In this document: in pieces, positions 32,984 to 41,153 of the stretch
Numbering within the stretch: the stretch's first letter is position 1
Layout of the letters: each line of letters begins with the position of its first letter
Assembly (NCBI RefSeq): GCF_934560975.1
Contig: NZ_CAKTFO010000003.1
Coordinates: 1-64,000 of the forward strand
Direction of reading: 5' to 3'
Origin: an uncultured Sphingomonas sp.
GTDB taxonomy: Bacteria; Pseudomonadota; Alphaproteobacteria; Sphingomonadales; Sphingomonadaceae
DNA length: 64,000 nt
Made by a program: the position numbers and the translations under genes
The notes under the pieces: model-generated
What the model saw: the letters and a program-made list of their open reading frames with translations, nothing else
Database searches by the model: none
Told to the model about the DNA's origin: nothing

Positions 32984-33993
32984 GCGGTGGAGACGCCGGC
33001 TTCGGCGAAGGTCGCCATGCCGTTATGCGCGGCCAGCGCGGCGCGGACGATGTTCGCCGCCACCGCCGCGCCGCTGCCTTCGCCCAACCGCATGGCAAGC
33101 GACAGCAGCGGCTCCAGCCCCAGCCGGACGAGCAGGCGCGCATGGCCGGGCTCGGCCGAGCAATGGCCCGCCAGGCAATGGTCGACGATGGTCGGGTGAA
33201 AGGCGGCGAGCGGCGCCAGCGCCGAGCCGCAGATGAAGCCGTCGAGCAGCACCGGTATCCCGGCCAGCCGCGCCGCCACGACCGCGCCCGCCATCGCGGC
33301 GATCTCACGCCCGCCCAACCTGCGCAGCGTCTCAAAGGCCGACGTCGCCGCGTCGCCATGCAGCGAGACGCCCGCATCCACCGTGGCGAGCTTGGTGGCG
33401 AAGGCGTCGCCCTGCACGCCCGTGCCGGGGCCGACCCAGTCGCGCGCGGTGCCGCCGAAACTGGCGCAGGCAAGGGCGGCGGCGGCGGTGGAGTTGGCGA
33501 TCCCCATCTCCCCCAGCAGCAGCAGGTCCAACCCGTCCTCCACCACCGCCGCCCCGACGTTGAGGGCGGCGAGGCACTCGGCCTCCTCCATCGCCGCGGC
33601 CTGAGTGAAGTCGGCGGTCGGCCGGTCGAGATCCAGCGGGACGACCACCAGTTCCAGTTCGGCAGCGGAGGCGAGGCTGTTGATCGCCGCCCCGCCGCGC
33701 TGGAAATTGGCCACCATCTGCACGGTGACGTCGGCCGGGAAGGCGCTGACCCCGCGCGCGGCGACGCCGTGATTGCCCGCGAACACCGCCACCCGGCCAC
33801 GATCCAGCACGGGCCGGGCGCGGCCCTGCCAGCCGGCCATGAAGACCGCGATGTCCTCCAGCCGGCCAAGCGATCCCACCGGCTTGGTAAGGTCGTTCTG
33901 CCGCTCGGCGGCGGCGGCGCGGCTGTCCGCATCGGGCGCGGGTAGCGCACTCAACGCGGCCTCGAACGCGGCGGGAGAGATGAAGCGGATCAT
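32980..33993 (-). CDS. cobT: Nicotinate-nucleotide-dimethylbenzimidazole phosphoribosyltransferase
   Basis: Activates the lower ligand by forming alpha-ribazole phosphate from NaMN and dimethylbenzimidazole (CobU in P. denitrificans naming). It has 337 residues. Motifs: RQNDLTKPVGSLGRLEDIAV, VAVFAGNHGVAARGVSAFP, LLLLGEMGIANSTAAAAL and GFICGSALAPLAAF, with the catalytic Glu in the C-terminal GLEPLLSLAMRLGEGSG. The start ATG overlaps the stop of the DUF1636 gene. The frame extends to 34437 but overlaps DUF1636 and is rejected. Confidence 0.96.
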   Translation of the reverse strand: MIRFISPAAFEAALSALPAPDADSRAAAAERQNDLTKPVGSLGRLEDIAVFMAGWQGRARPVLDRGRVAVFAGNHGVAARGVSAFPADVTVQMVANFQRGGAAINSLASAAELELVVVPLDLDRPTADFTQAAAMEEAECLAALNVGAAVVEDGLDLLLLGEMGIANSTAAAALACASFGGTARDWVGPGTGVQGDAFATKLATVDAGVSLHGDAATSAFETLRRLGGREIAAMAGAVVAARLAGIPVLLDGFICGSALAPLAAFHPTIVDHCLAGHCSAEPGHARLLVRLGLEPLLSLAMRLGEGSGAAVAANIVRAALAAHNGMATFAEAGVSTA

Positions 33994-34400
33994 TCGACGA
34001 CAAATCCCGGCGGGGGCGTGCGGGTGATGAAATGGCCCTTCACCCCGGCAGGCCATTGCTTGAACGGCACCTGGCCCGTCTCGCTCGCGGCATAGAGGGC
34101 GGCATAATCCAGGATGGCGCGGGCCGCGTCCGCATCGGGCGCGAACCGGCCGAGGACATAGCCAACCTTGCCCGGCGCGCGCAGGTGGATGGCGCAATGT
34201 TCGGTGCAGGCGAACAGGCACGGCATGTCCTGCACCGCCACACCGGCATAGGCCGGGTCGGCGGCCTGCGCCTGGCGCAAGGCGTCCGCCAGCACCGCGC
34301 CGCCGCGCCGGCCCGCTGCATCCTCCCGCCCATCCCCGGAAAAGCGGCAGGTGTTGCAGACGACCACGGCGGCACCGGGATCGACGGGGTTCAGCTTCAT
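33990..34400 (-). CDS. DUF1636 metal-binding-type protein
   Basis: A 136-residue protein of the DUF1636 family, found mostly in alphaproteobacterial cobalamin clusters. Cysteines are arranged like a thioredoxin-like ferredoxin: VVVCNTCRFSGDG near the N-terminus, then MPCLFACTEHCAIHL in the middle. Hence an Fe-S cluster or metal site is likely. A role as an electron donor or metal carrier in B12 synthesis is plausible but unproven. It is tightly coupled: its start overlaps the cobO stop by one base (TGATG), and its stop overlaps the cobT start. Confidence 0.85.
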   Translation of the reverse strand: MKLNPVDPGAAVVVCNTCRFSGDGREDAAGRRGGAVLADALRQAQAADPAYAGVAVQDMPCLFACTEHCAIHLRAPGKVGYVLGRFAPDADAARAILDYAALYAASETGQVPFKQWPAGVKGHFITRTPPPGFVVE

Positions 34401-35011
34401 CAGAACTCGATCCCCGCCTGCGCCTTGATCCCGCCACGGAAGGGATGCTTGACCTGCGTCATCTCGGTCACCAGGTCGGCGGCGTCGATCAGCGGCTGCG
34501 GCGCGTTGCGGCCGGTGACCACGACATGCTTCATCGGCGCGCGGTCGACCACGGCCTCCAGCACCTCCGCCAGGGGCAGGTAATCGTAGCGCAGCACGAT
34601 GTTGAGCTCGTCCGCGATGACCAGCGCGATGTCGGGATCGGCGATCATCCGCTTGACCGTATCCCAGGCGGTCCGCGCCACCGCAATGTCGCGGGCGCGA
34701 TCCTGCGTGTCCCAGGTGAAGCCTTCGCCCATGGGACGAAACTCGACCAGATCGGGGAATGCGTCGAAGATGGCGCGCTCGCCAGTGGTCATCGCGCCCT
34801 TCACGAACTGGACGATGCCGACCTTCATGCCATGCCCCATGGCGCGCACCGCCATGCCGAAGGCCGCGGTCGATTTGCCCTTGCCCGCGCCGGTATGGAC
34901 GATCAGCAGACCTTTCTCGCCCGTCTTGCCTGCCATCATATCACGCCGTGCCGCCTGGATGCGGCGCATTTTGTCGGTGTGGCGTTGCGCGTCCGCTTCC
35001 GTCTCGCTCAT
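34400..35011 (-). CDS. cobO: Cob(I)yrinic acid a,c-diamide adenosyltransferase
   Basis: A 203-residue BtuR/CobO-type corrinoid adenosyltransferase that transfers the 5'-deoxyadenosyl group from ATP to Co(I). The unusual P-loop HTGAGKGKSTAAFG near residue 40 is intact, followed by GIVQFVKGAMTTGER and the Walker B-like ALVIADELNIVLRYDYLP. The ATG start overlaps the cbtA stop. The open frame continues to 35275, antisense to nothing but inside cbtA, so it is not used. Confidence 0.96.
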   Translation of the reverse strand: MSETEADAQRHTDKMRRIQAARRDMMAGKTGEKGLLIVHTGAGKGKSTAAFGMAVRAMGHGMKVGIVQFVKGAMTTGERAIFDAFPDLVEFRPMGEGFTWDTQDRARDIAVARTAWDTVKRMIADPDIALVIADELNIVLRYDYLPLAEVLEAVVDRAPMKHVVVTGRNAPQPLIDAADLVTEMTQVKHPFRGGIKAQAGIEF

Positions 35012-35739
35012 CGCCGGACCCGATGGCCGGCGGCGAGGAACAGCCGCTCCGCCGAGCGGCCGAACAGGTCGGCGGTGACCAGCCAGAACACGCCCTGCGC
35101 GGCGATCGAGCCCAAGCGGAACTGCCACAGCAGGGTCGCGGGGAAGTCGCCCGGCACCTCGTCGATCACCGGCAGCAGGTGCTGGAGGAGAGCGACCGCG
35201 CCGACATAGATGCCGCTCGCGATCAGCAGCCGGTCGACCGCGCCACAGCGATCGGCCAGACGCCGCCATGCCCACAAGGCACCACTCGCGGCGAGCAGCG
35301 ACACGGCCAGCATCGCGAAATAGGCGGCGGTGCGCAGCCGCACCGTTTCATGCAGGCCCACGGCCGGGGGCGTCGGCGGATATTTGATCGCGGGCACAAG
35401 CACGATGGCCACGAACGCGCCGAGTGCCAGCAGCAGCGCCAGGCTGCGCGGGCCGATCCGCACCACCCGTCCGTACAGGCCGGCAAAGACGATGGCCAGC
35501 AGCCCGCCCAAAGCGGTGCCGTACAGCCCCATCGCGGTAAACAGGCCCCACGTCTTCTGCGTCGCGCGGCTGACCAGCTCCGCATGCGGCATCGCGCCGG
35601 CGGCATGGGCGGCATGCTGCGCCTCAAGCGCGATGGCGGCGTCGATCTGCGGCTCGGCGAACAGCAGGGCGAAGGTGGCGGCGACGAACGCGCCGACCAG
35701 CCCGGCGAGCATCCCCCGCCAGAGCAAAGTCTTCATCAT
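35008..35739 (-). CDS. cbtA: CbtA family cobalt transporter subunit
   Basis: A 243-residue membrane protein with five predicted helices, predicted with CbtB to import cobalt for B12 synthesis. The N-terminus is LLWRGMLAGLVGAFVAATFA, with a following conserved Glu/Asp (FAEPQIDAAIALE), and a His-containing segment in the middle and near the end (LLQHLLPVIDEVPGDFPATL). The start is ATG 35739 or the adjacent 35736. It lies 19 bp after cbtB and overlaps cobO by 4 bp. The cobalt assignment comes from family association with B12 riboswitches; transport has not, as far as I know, been dissected. Confidence 0.9.
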   Translation of the reverse strand: MMKTLLWRGMLAGLVGAFVAATFALLFAEPQIDAAIALEAQHAAHAAGAMPHAELVSRATQKTWGLFTAMGLYGTALGGLLAIVFAGLYGRVVRIGPRSLALLLALGAFVAIVLVPAIKYPPTPPAVGLHETVRLRTAAYFAMLAVSLLAASGALWAWRRLADRCGAVDRLLIASGIYVGAVALLQHLLPVIDEVPGDFPATLLWQFRLGSIAAQGVFWLVTADLFGRSAERLFLAAGHRVRR

Positions 35740-35758
35740 GGCCGGGTGATCCCCGTGG

Positions 35759-35986
35759 TCAGTGGCAGGGAAAGCCCAGCAGATGGCGACCGTCATGCAC
35801 ATATTCATGCACGTACATGCCGTCGAACAGCGCAAACGCGCCCTGTTCGGTGCTGACGAAATAGAGCAGGATCAGCGCCATCACGGTCGCGAGCACCGCC
35901 CATGGCGCAATATCGCCCAGCGGGATGTCGGCGGTGGCGCCGACCGGGATGAAGCTGTCGTCAAAAGCAGCGACGGCGCTGGTCAT
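35759..35986 (-). CDS. cbtB: CbtB family cobalt transporter subunit
   Basis: A 75-residue membrane protein with one helix (IAPWAVLATVMALILLYFVS) and the signature His-rich C-terminus VHEYVHDGRHLLGFPCH, presumed to bind cobalt. It is the first gene of the riboswitch-controlled transcript cbtB-cbtA-cobO-DUF1636-cobT-phosphatase-cobS. The ATG follows CAGGAGACAAAGCC, a good ribosome binding site close to the end of the riboswitch leader. Confidence 0.93.
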   Translation of the reverse strand: MTSAVAAFDDSFIPVGATADIPLGDIAPWAVLATVMALILLYFVSTEQGAFALFDGMYVHEYVHDGRHLLGFPCH

Positions 35987-36029
35987 GGCTTTGTCTCCTG
36001 CCCGGGAAAACGCGCCCGGCGTGGGTGAA

Positions 36030-36140
36030 GGATCCGGGCGGGGTCTGGCTCTCGACAGAAAGGGTTCCGCCGATCACAGTGGCGCGACCGCGCCGGGCTT
36101 GCACCGGCTTCCCGCCCGGTTCCGATGCCCTGCTGTGCCG
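36030..36140 (-). promoter_or_regulatory. Cobalamin riboswitch upstream of cbtB
   Basis: The minus strand reads GGGAAGCCGGTGCAAGCCCG, then GCGGTCGCGCCACTGTGATC, and ends AGAGCCAGACCCCGCC. These are the conserved GGGAA, GCCACTG and GAGCCAG elements of a B12-sensing aptamer. The outer stem is visible: CCGGGCGGG (minus-strand copy at 36111-36119) pairs over 9 bp with CCCGCCCGG (36034-36042). The extra peripheral arm of long forms seems missing, so this is a short version. It would shut off cobalt uptake and nucleotide-loop genes when cobalamin is plentiful. Confidence 0.9.
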
Positions 36141-36180
36141 GGTTGGCGGGATCGCGTCAACTGATCAGGAGCCCGGCACC

Positions 36181-36729
36181 ATGTCCACCCGCCTCGTCCT
36201 GCTCTGCGCGGGCGCTACCGCGTCGGCCCGCGGCGGCGGCTTCCCGGACCCCGCCGAGCCGCTGGATGCGGGCGGGCGGGATAAGGCGCGGACATGCGAT
36301 CCGGGCGTTTCCCGCGCCAGCCGATGTTGGACCAGCCCCTCGCACGTGGCGCGCGAGACCGCCGCGATGCTGGGGCTCGCGCCGGTCGAGGAGCCGGCAT
36401 TGCGCGACATCGGCTGTGGCGATTGGACCGGCCTGCCGTTCGGACAAATCGATCGGCAGGCACTGGCCGGCTGGCTGGCCGCGCCGGAAGCGGGCACGCC
36501 GGGCGGAGAGAGCATGGCGGAGGTGCTGGCCCGGGTGGCACCCTGGATGGACGGATTGGGCGAAGGCCCCGCGCTGGCGATCACCCACGCCGCCGTGATC
36601 CGCGCCGCCATCGGCCATGCCTTGGGTGCGTCGCCCGCCGCGACGCTGGGGATCGACGTCGCGCCCTTGTCGGTGACCGTCCTGTCGCGGCACGGACGGT
36701 GGCGGTTGCGGGAGCTTCGCCGTGCCTGA
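36181..36729 (+). CDS. Histidine-phosphatase-like protein lacking the catalytic histidine
   Basis: A 182-residue member of the phosphoglycerate-mutase/histidine phosphatase superfamily. The N-terminal strand reads LVLLCAGATASARGGG where the family has RHG or CHA: the nucleophilic His is replaced by Ala. The second His (AITHAAVIRAAIG) and the acid region DIGCGDWTGLPFGQ are kept. Such proteins are frequent in alphaproteobacterial cob clusters next to cobF. Loss of the nucleophile suggests a non-enzymatic or changed role. It is divergent from cbtB, its start lying 41 bp outside the riboswitch, and ends 3 bp before the convergent cobF. Confidence 0.82.
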   Translation: MSTRLVLLCAGATASARGGGFPDPAEPLDAGGRDKARTCDPGVSRASRCWTSPSHVARETAAMLGLAPVEEPALRDIGCGDWTGLPFGQIDRQALAGWLAAPEAGTPGGESMAEVLARVAPWMDGLGEGPALAITHAAVIRAAIGHALGASPAATLGIDVAPLSVTVLSRHGRWRLRELRRA

Positions 36730-36732
36730 TGC

Positions 36733-37485
36733 TCAGCGTTCGCGACGTAGCAGGTAGGTGTCCATGATCCAGCCATGCTCCCGGCGCAGCGCGGCGCGGC
36801 GCGCCACGATGTCCGGCCCGGTCTGATCCAGCGGGCCGCTGGCAAGCGCCTGATGCCGCATGCCGAGATAGGCCCCCCACCAGATGGCGATGCCCGTCGG
36901 ATCGAGCCGCTGAAAGGCGCAATGGCCGTCCAGCATCACCGCCAGCGTGTCCACCCCATCCGGCCAGCCATCCTCCGCCAGCCGTCGCCCGGTGGTGACC
37001 AGCACGGGTGCGGCCAGCGCGTTCAGCGGAATGACATGGGCGGCGGTGAGTGCCTGCAGGCTGGTGATGCCGGGCACCACCGTGACGCGCATCGCCATGC
37101 CATCTGCGCGCAGCCGCTCGGCAATGCGCAGCGTGCTGTCATAGAGCGAAGGATCGCCCCACACGAGCAGCGCCAGCCGTCCGCCAGCGGGCAGGTGGGC
37201 GGCAATCTGCGCGGCCCAGCCCTCAGCGGTATGGCGGTGCCAATCGTCGACGGCGGCAAGGTAGGGCGCGCCGGCATCGCGTTCCGCCAGGTCGAACTCC
37301 ACCACCCGGGTCGCGCCGGTCAGCACGTCGGCGCACAGCATCCGGCGGAGGTCGAGCAGATCGGCCGTGTCGGCGCGCTTGCGGGGCAGCAGGATCAGGT
37401 CGGCCGCCCGCATCGCCGCTTCGCCCGCGCGGGTCAGGTGGTCGGGATTGCCCGTGCCGATGCCGATCAGATGGAGGTCGATCAC
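36733..37485 (-). CDS. cobF: Precorrin-6A synthase (deacetylating)
   Basis: A SAM-dependent C1-methyltransferase with acetate release, specific to the aerobic pathway. It has 250 residues: IDLHLIGIGTGNPDHLTRAG at the N-terminus, LLPRKRADTADLLDLRR, LLVWGDPSLYDSTLRIAERL (the tetrapyrrole-methylase GDP loop) and VTVVPGITSLQALTAAH. The start is GTG, overlapping the cobB stop (GTGA). It is the last gene of the cobL-E-M-B-F run. Confidence 0.95.
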   Translation of the reverse strand: MIDLHLIGIGTGNPDHLTRAGEAAMRAADLILLPRKRADTADLLDLRRMLCADVLTGATRVVEFDLAERDAGAPYLAAVDDWHRHTAEGWAAQIAAHLPAGGRLALLVWGDPSLYDSTLRIAERLRADGMAMRVTVVPGITSLQALTAAHVIPLNALAAPVLVTTGRRLAEDGWPDGVDTLAVMLDGHCAFQRLDPTGIAIWWGAYLGMRHQALASGPLDQTGPDIVARRAALRREHGWIMDTYLLRRER

Positions 37486-38801
37486 GTCCGCTGCCCGGCG
37501 GCGATCAGGTGAAAGAAGGTGCCGGACACGCGGCGCCGCCACGATCCCGTGTCCGGCACGTCGTTGCCATCGGCGTCGGTGACGTGGGCCAGCGGCAGGT
37601 CCGGCTGCTCCACGATGGTCGAATAATGGAATTCGTGGCCGGCAAGCGGCGTGCCCGTCGCCAGCGTCCCGATCGGGCCATGCAGTGTCGCGCGGCGATA
37701 GCCGAGGTGCATCCGCCGCTGGGCATAGCTGGTGACCAGGCCGAGCAGCCCGGCCATGCGGTGGGGCGTGCCCTCCGCATCGATCAGCGCCTCGCCCAGG
37801 GCCATGTAGCCGCCGCATTCGCCATGGACCGGCCGGTCGGCGGCATGGGCGCGCAGCCCGGCGCGGAATTGGTCGGCGGCGGCGAGGCGTTCGGCATGAA
37901 GCTCGGGATAGCCGCCGGGCAGCCAGACGAGATCGGCGCCGGCGTCCGGAGCTTCGTCGGCCAAAGGCGAGAAAGGCAGGATCTCCGCACCCGCCGCCCG
38001 CCAGCCGTCGAGCAGGTGGGGATAGGTGAAGGAAAATGCCTCGTCCCGCGCCAGCGCGATCCTTTGCGCGGGCGGCGCGACACGCGGCGCGGCGGATGGG
38101 GTGCGCGCGCTGCCCCGCGCCGCGTCGCGCAGGGCTGGAAGGTTCACATGTTGTGCGAGGAAGGCGGCATAAGCGTCGATGCGCGCGTCCAGATCGGAAT
38201 GCTCAACCGCCTGGACCAGGCCCAGATGGCGTTCAGACAGCTGGAGGTCGCCACGCCGGGGCAGGCAGCCGAAGACCGGCATGCCCACCGCCTCCATCCC
38301 GGCGCGTGCCAGTCGTTCATGGCGCGCGCTGGCCACGCGGTTGAGGATGACACCGGCCACCGGAACGGCGGGATCGAAGCGCGAGAAGCCGAGCGCGGTG
38401 GCCGCCGCCGACTGCGCCTGACCCGACACGTCGATCACCAGCACCACCGGCCAGCCCATCAGGCGGGCGATGTCGGCACTGGCGCCGTTGCCCGTGGCCC
38501 CCGGCCGGGCGACGCCGTCGAACAGTCCCATCGACGCCTCCGCCAGAACGAGGTCGGCATCGTCGCCGCGCGCCGCGAGGGCGTCGAGCATCCCTTGGGG
38601 CATCGCCCAGCTGTCGAGATTGAAGGACGGCCGGCCGCTCGCCGCGCGGTGAAAGGCGGGGTCGATATAATCCGGGCCGCTCTTGAACGGCTGCACCGTC
38701 ACGCCACCATCCCGGAACGCGCGCAGCAGGCCGAGCATGACGGTGGTCTTGCCCGTGCCCGATGCGGGGGCCGCGATCATCAGGCCGGGCGTGGCGGTCA
38801 T
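37482..38801 (-). CDS. cobB: Cobyrinate a,c-diamide synthase
   Basis: Amidates carboxylates a and c of hydrogenobyrinic acid using glutamine and ATP. It has 439 residues. The N-terminal ATPase carries IAAPASGTGKTTVMLGLLRA and PFKSGPDYIDPAFH; the C-terminal amidotransferase carries WLPGGYPELHAERLA and the Cys in VHGECGGYMALG, with HEFHYST near the end. In the aerobic pathway its product is the substrate of the CobN chelatase. It overlaps cobM by 4 bp and cobF by 4 bp. Confidence 0.96.
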   Translation of the reverse strand: MTATPGLMIAAPASGTGKTTVMLGLLRAFRDGGVTVQPFKSGPDYIDPAFHRAASGRPSFNLDSWAMPQGMLDALAARGDDADLVLAEASMGLFDGVARPGATGNGASADIARLMGWPVVLVIDVSGQAQSAAATALGFSRFDPAVPVAGVILNRVASARHERLARAGMEAVGMPVFGCLPRRGDLQLSERHLGLVQAVEHSDLDARIDAYAAFLAQHVNLPALRDAARGSARTPSAAPRVAPPAQRIALARDEAFSFTYPHLLDGWRAAGAEILPFSPLADEAPDAGADLVWLPGGYPELHAERLAAADQFRAGLRAHAADRPVHGECGGYMALGEALIDAEGTPHRMAGLLGLVTSYAQRRMHLGYRRATLHGPIGTLATGTPLAGHEFHYSTIVEQPDLPLAHVTDADGNDVPDTGSWRRRVSGTFFHLIAAGQRT

Positions 38802-39583
38802 GCATCATCTCCGGCAAAGCGCGACCCCGCCGATTGCGGCCGGAAGCGGCGGTCGTAATCGGGGGCGTAAAGGCTGCTTTCGGCAAAATCCTGGGGGTCG
38901 AGCACGCGGCCGACCAGAATCAGCGCGGTCCGGTCCGGCCCATTCTGGGCGGCCTCGGCAACCGTGCCGAGCGTGGCGCGGACGACGCACTGGTCCGGCC
39001 AGCTGGCGCGCCACACCACCGCCACCGGGCAATCCGTGCCATGGCTCGCGATCAGCTCCGCCGCAATCCCGGCCAGTCGATGGATGGAGAGATGGATGGC
39101 AAGCGTCGCGCCGGTGGCGGCAAAGGCGGCCAGCGTCTCGCCGGGCGGCATCGCGCTGGCGCGGCCGGAGGTGCGGGTCAGCACCACCGACTGGGCCAAA
39201 CCGGGCAGGGTCAACTCCGCCTCCAGCGTGGCGGCGGCGGCGGCAAAGGCGGGAACGCCGGGCGTGACCGAGACGGGAATGCCGAGCGCGCGGATGCGGC
39301 GCAGCTGCTCGCCCATTGCGGACCAGATCGACAGGTCGCCCGAATGCAGGCGCGCGACGTCATGCCCCGCCTGATGGGCGGCCGCGATTTCCGCCACGAT
39401 GTCGTCCAGCGAAAGTGGGGCGGTGTTCACGATGCGCGCGCCGGGCGGGCAATGGTCGAGCAGGGCGACCGGGACGAGCGATCCCGCATACAGGCAGACC
39501 GGCGAGGACGCGATCAGGTCGCGACCGCGCAGCGTGACGAGGTCGGCGGCGCCGGGGCCGGCACCGATGAAGTGGACGGTCAT
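38798..39583 (-). CDS. cobM: Precorrin-4 C11-methyltransferase
   Basis: A 261-residue SAM-dependent methylase that forms precorrin-5. Tetrapyrrole-methylase motifs: VHFIGAGPGAADLVTLRGRD, RLHSGDLSIWSAMGEQLRRI, VSVTPGVPAFAAAAATLEAE and LTLPGLAQSVVLTRTSGRAS, which distinguishes CobM/CbiF. It overlaps cobE and cobB by 4 bp each. Confidence 0.96.
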   Translation of the reverse strand: MTVHFIGAGPGAADLVTLRGRDLIASSPVCLYAGSLVPVALLDHCPPGARIVNTAPLSLDDIVAEIAAAHQAGHDVARLHSGDLSIWSAMGEQLRRIRALGIPVSVTPGVPAFAAAAATLEAELTLPGLAQSVVLTRTSGRASAMPPGETLAAFAATGATLAIHLSIHRLAGIAAELIASHGTDCPVAVVWRASWPDQCVVRATLGTVAEAAQNGPDRTALILVGRVLDPQDFAESSLYAPDYDRRFRPQSAGSRFAGDDA

Positions 39584-39969
39584 GATCGTGCTTCCGGGCA
39601 GGAGGATGCCGCCGCGATGGCGCAGGTCGCCATGCGATCGGGCGCGATGCGGCGGGTGACGAGCAGGCGTGCGCCCGGTCCGGCGGCGGCGAGCGCCGCG
39701 GCCTCCGCCACGCTGCCCGTCCCGCGCGTGGCGAGGCTGGTTGGTGAGCGGGTCGGGGTTTCGACTCCGCTCAGGATGTCCGGCGCGAGCGGGATCAGGG
39801 TCAGGCCAAGCGCCTCGGCCACGGGCATGAGCAGGTGCGCGCGATCGGACGGCGCGGCCAGCGCGGTCACATCCCGCGCGCCCGTCAGCGCGAGGGCCGA
39901 ACGCAACGAGGCGGGCGTCGCGCCGGCGCGGCAGCCGAAGCCGGCGATGATCACAATGTCACGCTCCAT
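39580..39969 (-). CDS. cobE: Cobalamin biosynthesis protein CobE (CbiG C-terminal-like)
   Basis: A 129-residue protein homologous to the C-terminal domain of CbiG. IVIIAGFGCRAGATPASLRS at the N-terminus and TPTRSPTSLATRGTGSVAEA in the middle are the family marks, followed by AAGPGARLLVTRRIAPDRMA. CobE is needed in the aerobic pathway, but its exact reaction is not settled. The ATG at 39969 overlaps cobL's end by 19 bp, while the frame to 40392 is a shadow of cobL. Confidence 0.88.
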   Translation of the reverse strand: MERDIVIIAGFGCRAGATPASLRSALALTGARDVTALAAPSDRAHLLMPVAEALGLTLIPLAPDILSGVETPTRSPTSLATRGTGSVAEAAALAAAGPGARLLVTRRIAPDRMATCAIAAASSCPEARS

Positions 39970-41153
39970 TGCACCAAGGGGTAGCTGGCGCGCCATCCCC
40001 GCCGCATTCCCAGCGGAGCGGCTTCGGCCAGATCGATACGGAGCAGTTGGCCACCCTTGACCGCGTGCCAGCGGGTCAACAGCGCCTCGGACTCCAGGGT
40101 GACGGCGTTGGCGACCAGCCGGACGCCGGAAGGGAGGTGGCCCGTCAGCCATTCCAGCAAGCCCTCCGACACGCCGCCGCCGATGAACACCGCGTCCGGC
40201 AGCGGCCGATCGTGTAGGATGGCAGGCGCGGCACCGTCCACCACGACGAGGCGATCCGCCCCTAATGCGGCGGTGTTGGCGCGGGCACGGGCGGCGCGGA
40301 CGGGATCGCGTTCGAATGCGATCGCGGCGGTCGAGGGGTGGGCCAGCAGCCACTCGATCGCGATCGAGCCGGAGCCCGCGCCTATATCCCACAACATCTC
40401 GCCGAAGCGCGGGGCGAGAGCGGAGAGGGTCAAGGCGCGGATGGGACGTTTGGTGATCTGGCCGTCATGGTCGAACCAGTCGTCGGCAATGCCGCTTGCC
40501 TGCGGCAGGACCGCGCCGTCCCCCTGAACGGCAAGGCCGAGCGCGACGGGGTGGGCGATGTCGGCAAAGGCGAGGTCGGCGGCGGTCGCGTGGCGGATGC
40601 GCTCGCGCGGGCCACCCAGCGCCTCCAATATCGTCACTGACGACGCGCCGAAGCCTTGCCCTGCCACATATCGTGCAAGCGCCAGTGCCGCATCTCCGTC
40701 GCGGACCAGCAGGATCGCGCGCGCGCCGGGCGCGAGGTGCGGGCGAAGGCGGGCGAACGGCGCGGCGTGGAGCCCCAGGCAGAGCGTGCCGTCCAGCGGC
40801 CAGCCGAGCCGCGCCGCCGCCCACGCGAAGGTGGACGGCGCGGGATGAGCGACCCACTCGCCGGGCGTGAGGTGGCGCGCCAGCGTGCTGCCGGCACCGA
40901 ACCAGAACGGATCGCCAGACGCCAGCATCACCACGCGCTGTCCGCGCCGGGCGAGCAGGGGGGTGATGCCGGCCTCGAACGGGACCGGCCATGCCTCGCA
41001 GGGGCAGGTGAGCGCGGGCAGCAGCGCGAGATGGCGGGGTGCGCCGATCACCAGTTCGGCGGCATCCAGCGCGGCGCGGCTTGCGGCGGACAGGCCCGCT
41101 GGTCCATCCTCACCGATCCCGACGATGGTCAGCCACGGAACCGCCTCAACCAT
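39951..41153 (-). CDS. cobL: Precorrin-6Y C5,15-methyltransferase (decarboxylating)
   Basis: A two-domain enzyme of 400 residues. The N-terminal CbiE-like methylase (LTIVGIGEDGPAGLSAASRA, VVMLASGDPFWFGAGSTL) methylates C5. The C-terminal CbiT-like domain (MLWDIGAGSGSIAIEWLLAH, PDAVFIGGGVSEGLLEWLTG) methylates C15 and decarboxylates the acetate side chain. I start at MVEAVPWLTIVGIG, whose ATG shares the palindrome CATG with the divergent cobK start; MFGMVEAV (41162) would make the overlap larger. Upstream frame to 41231 is antisense to cobK. Confidence 0.95.
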   Translation of the reverse strand: MVEAVPWLTIVGIGEDGPAGLSAASRAALDAAELVIGAPRHLALLPALTCPCEAWPVPFEAGITPLLARRGQRVVMLASGDPFWFGAGSTLARHLTPGEWVAHPAPSTFAWAAARLGWPLDGTLCLGLHAAPFARLRPHLAPGARAILLVRDGDAALALARYVAGQGFGASSVTILEALGGPRERIRHATAADLAFADIAHPVALGLAVQGDGAVLPQASGIADDWFDHDGQITKRPIRALTLSALAPRFGEMLWDIGAGSGSIAIEWLLAHPSTAAIAFERDPVRAARARANTAALGADRLVVVDGAAPAILHDRPLPDAVFIGGGVSEGLLEWLTGHLPSGVRLVANAVTLESEALLTRWHAVKGGQLLRIDLAEAAPLGMRRGWRASYPLVQWSVTL

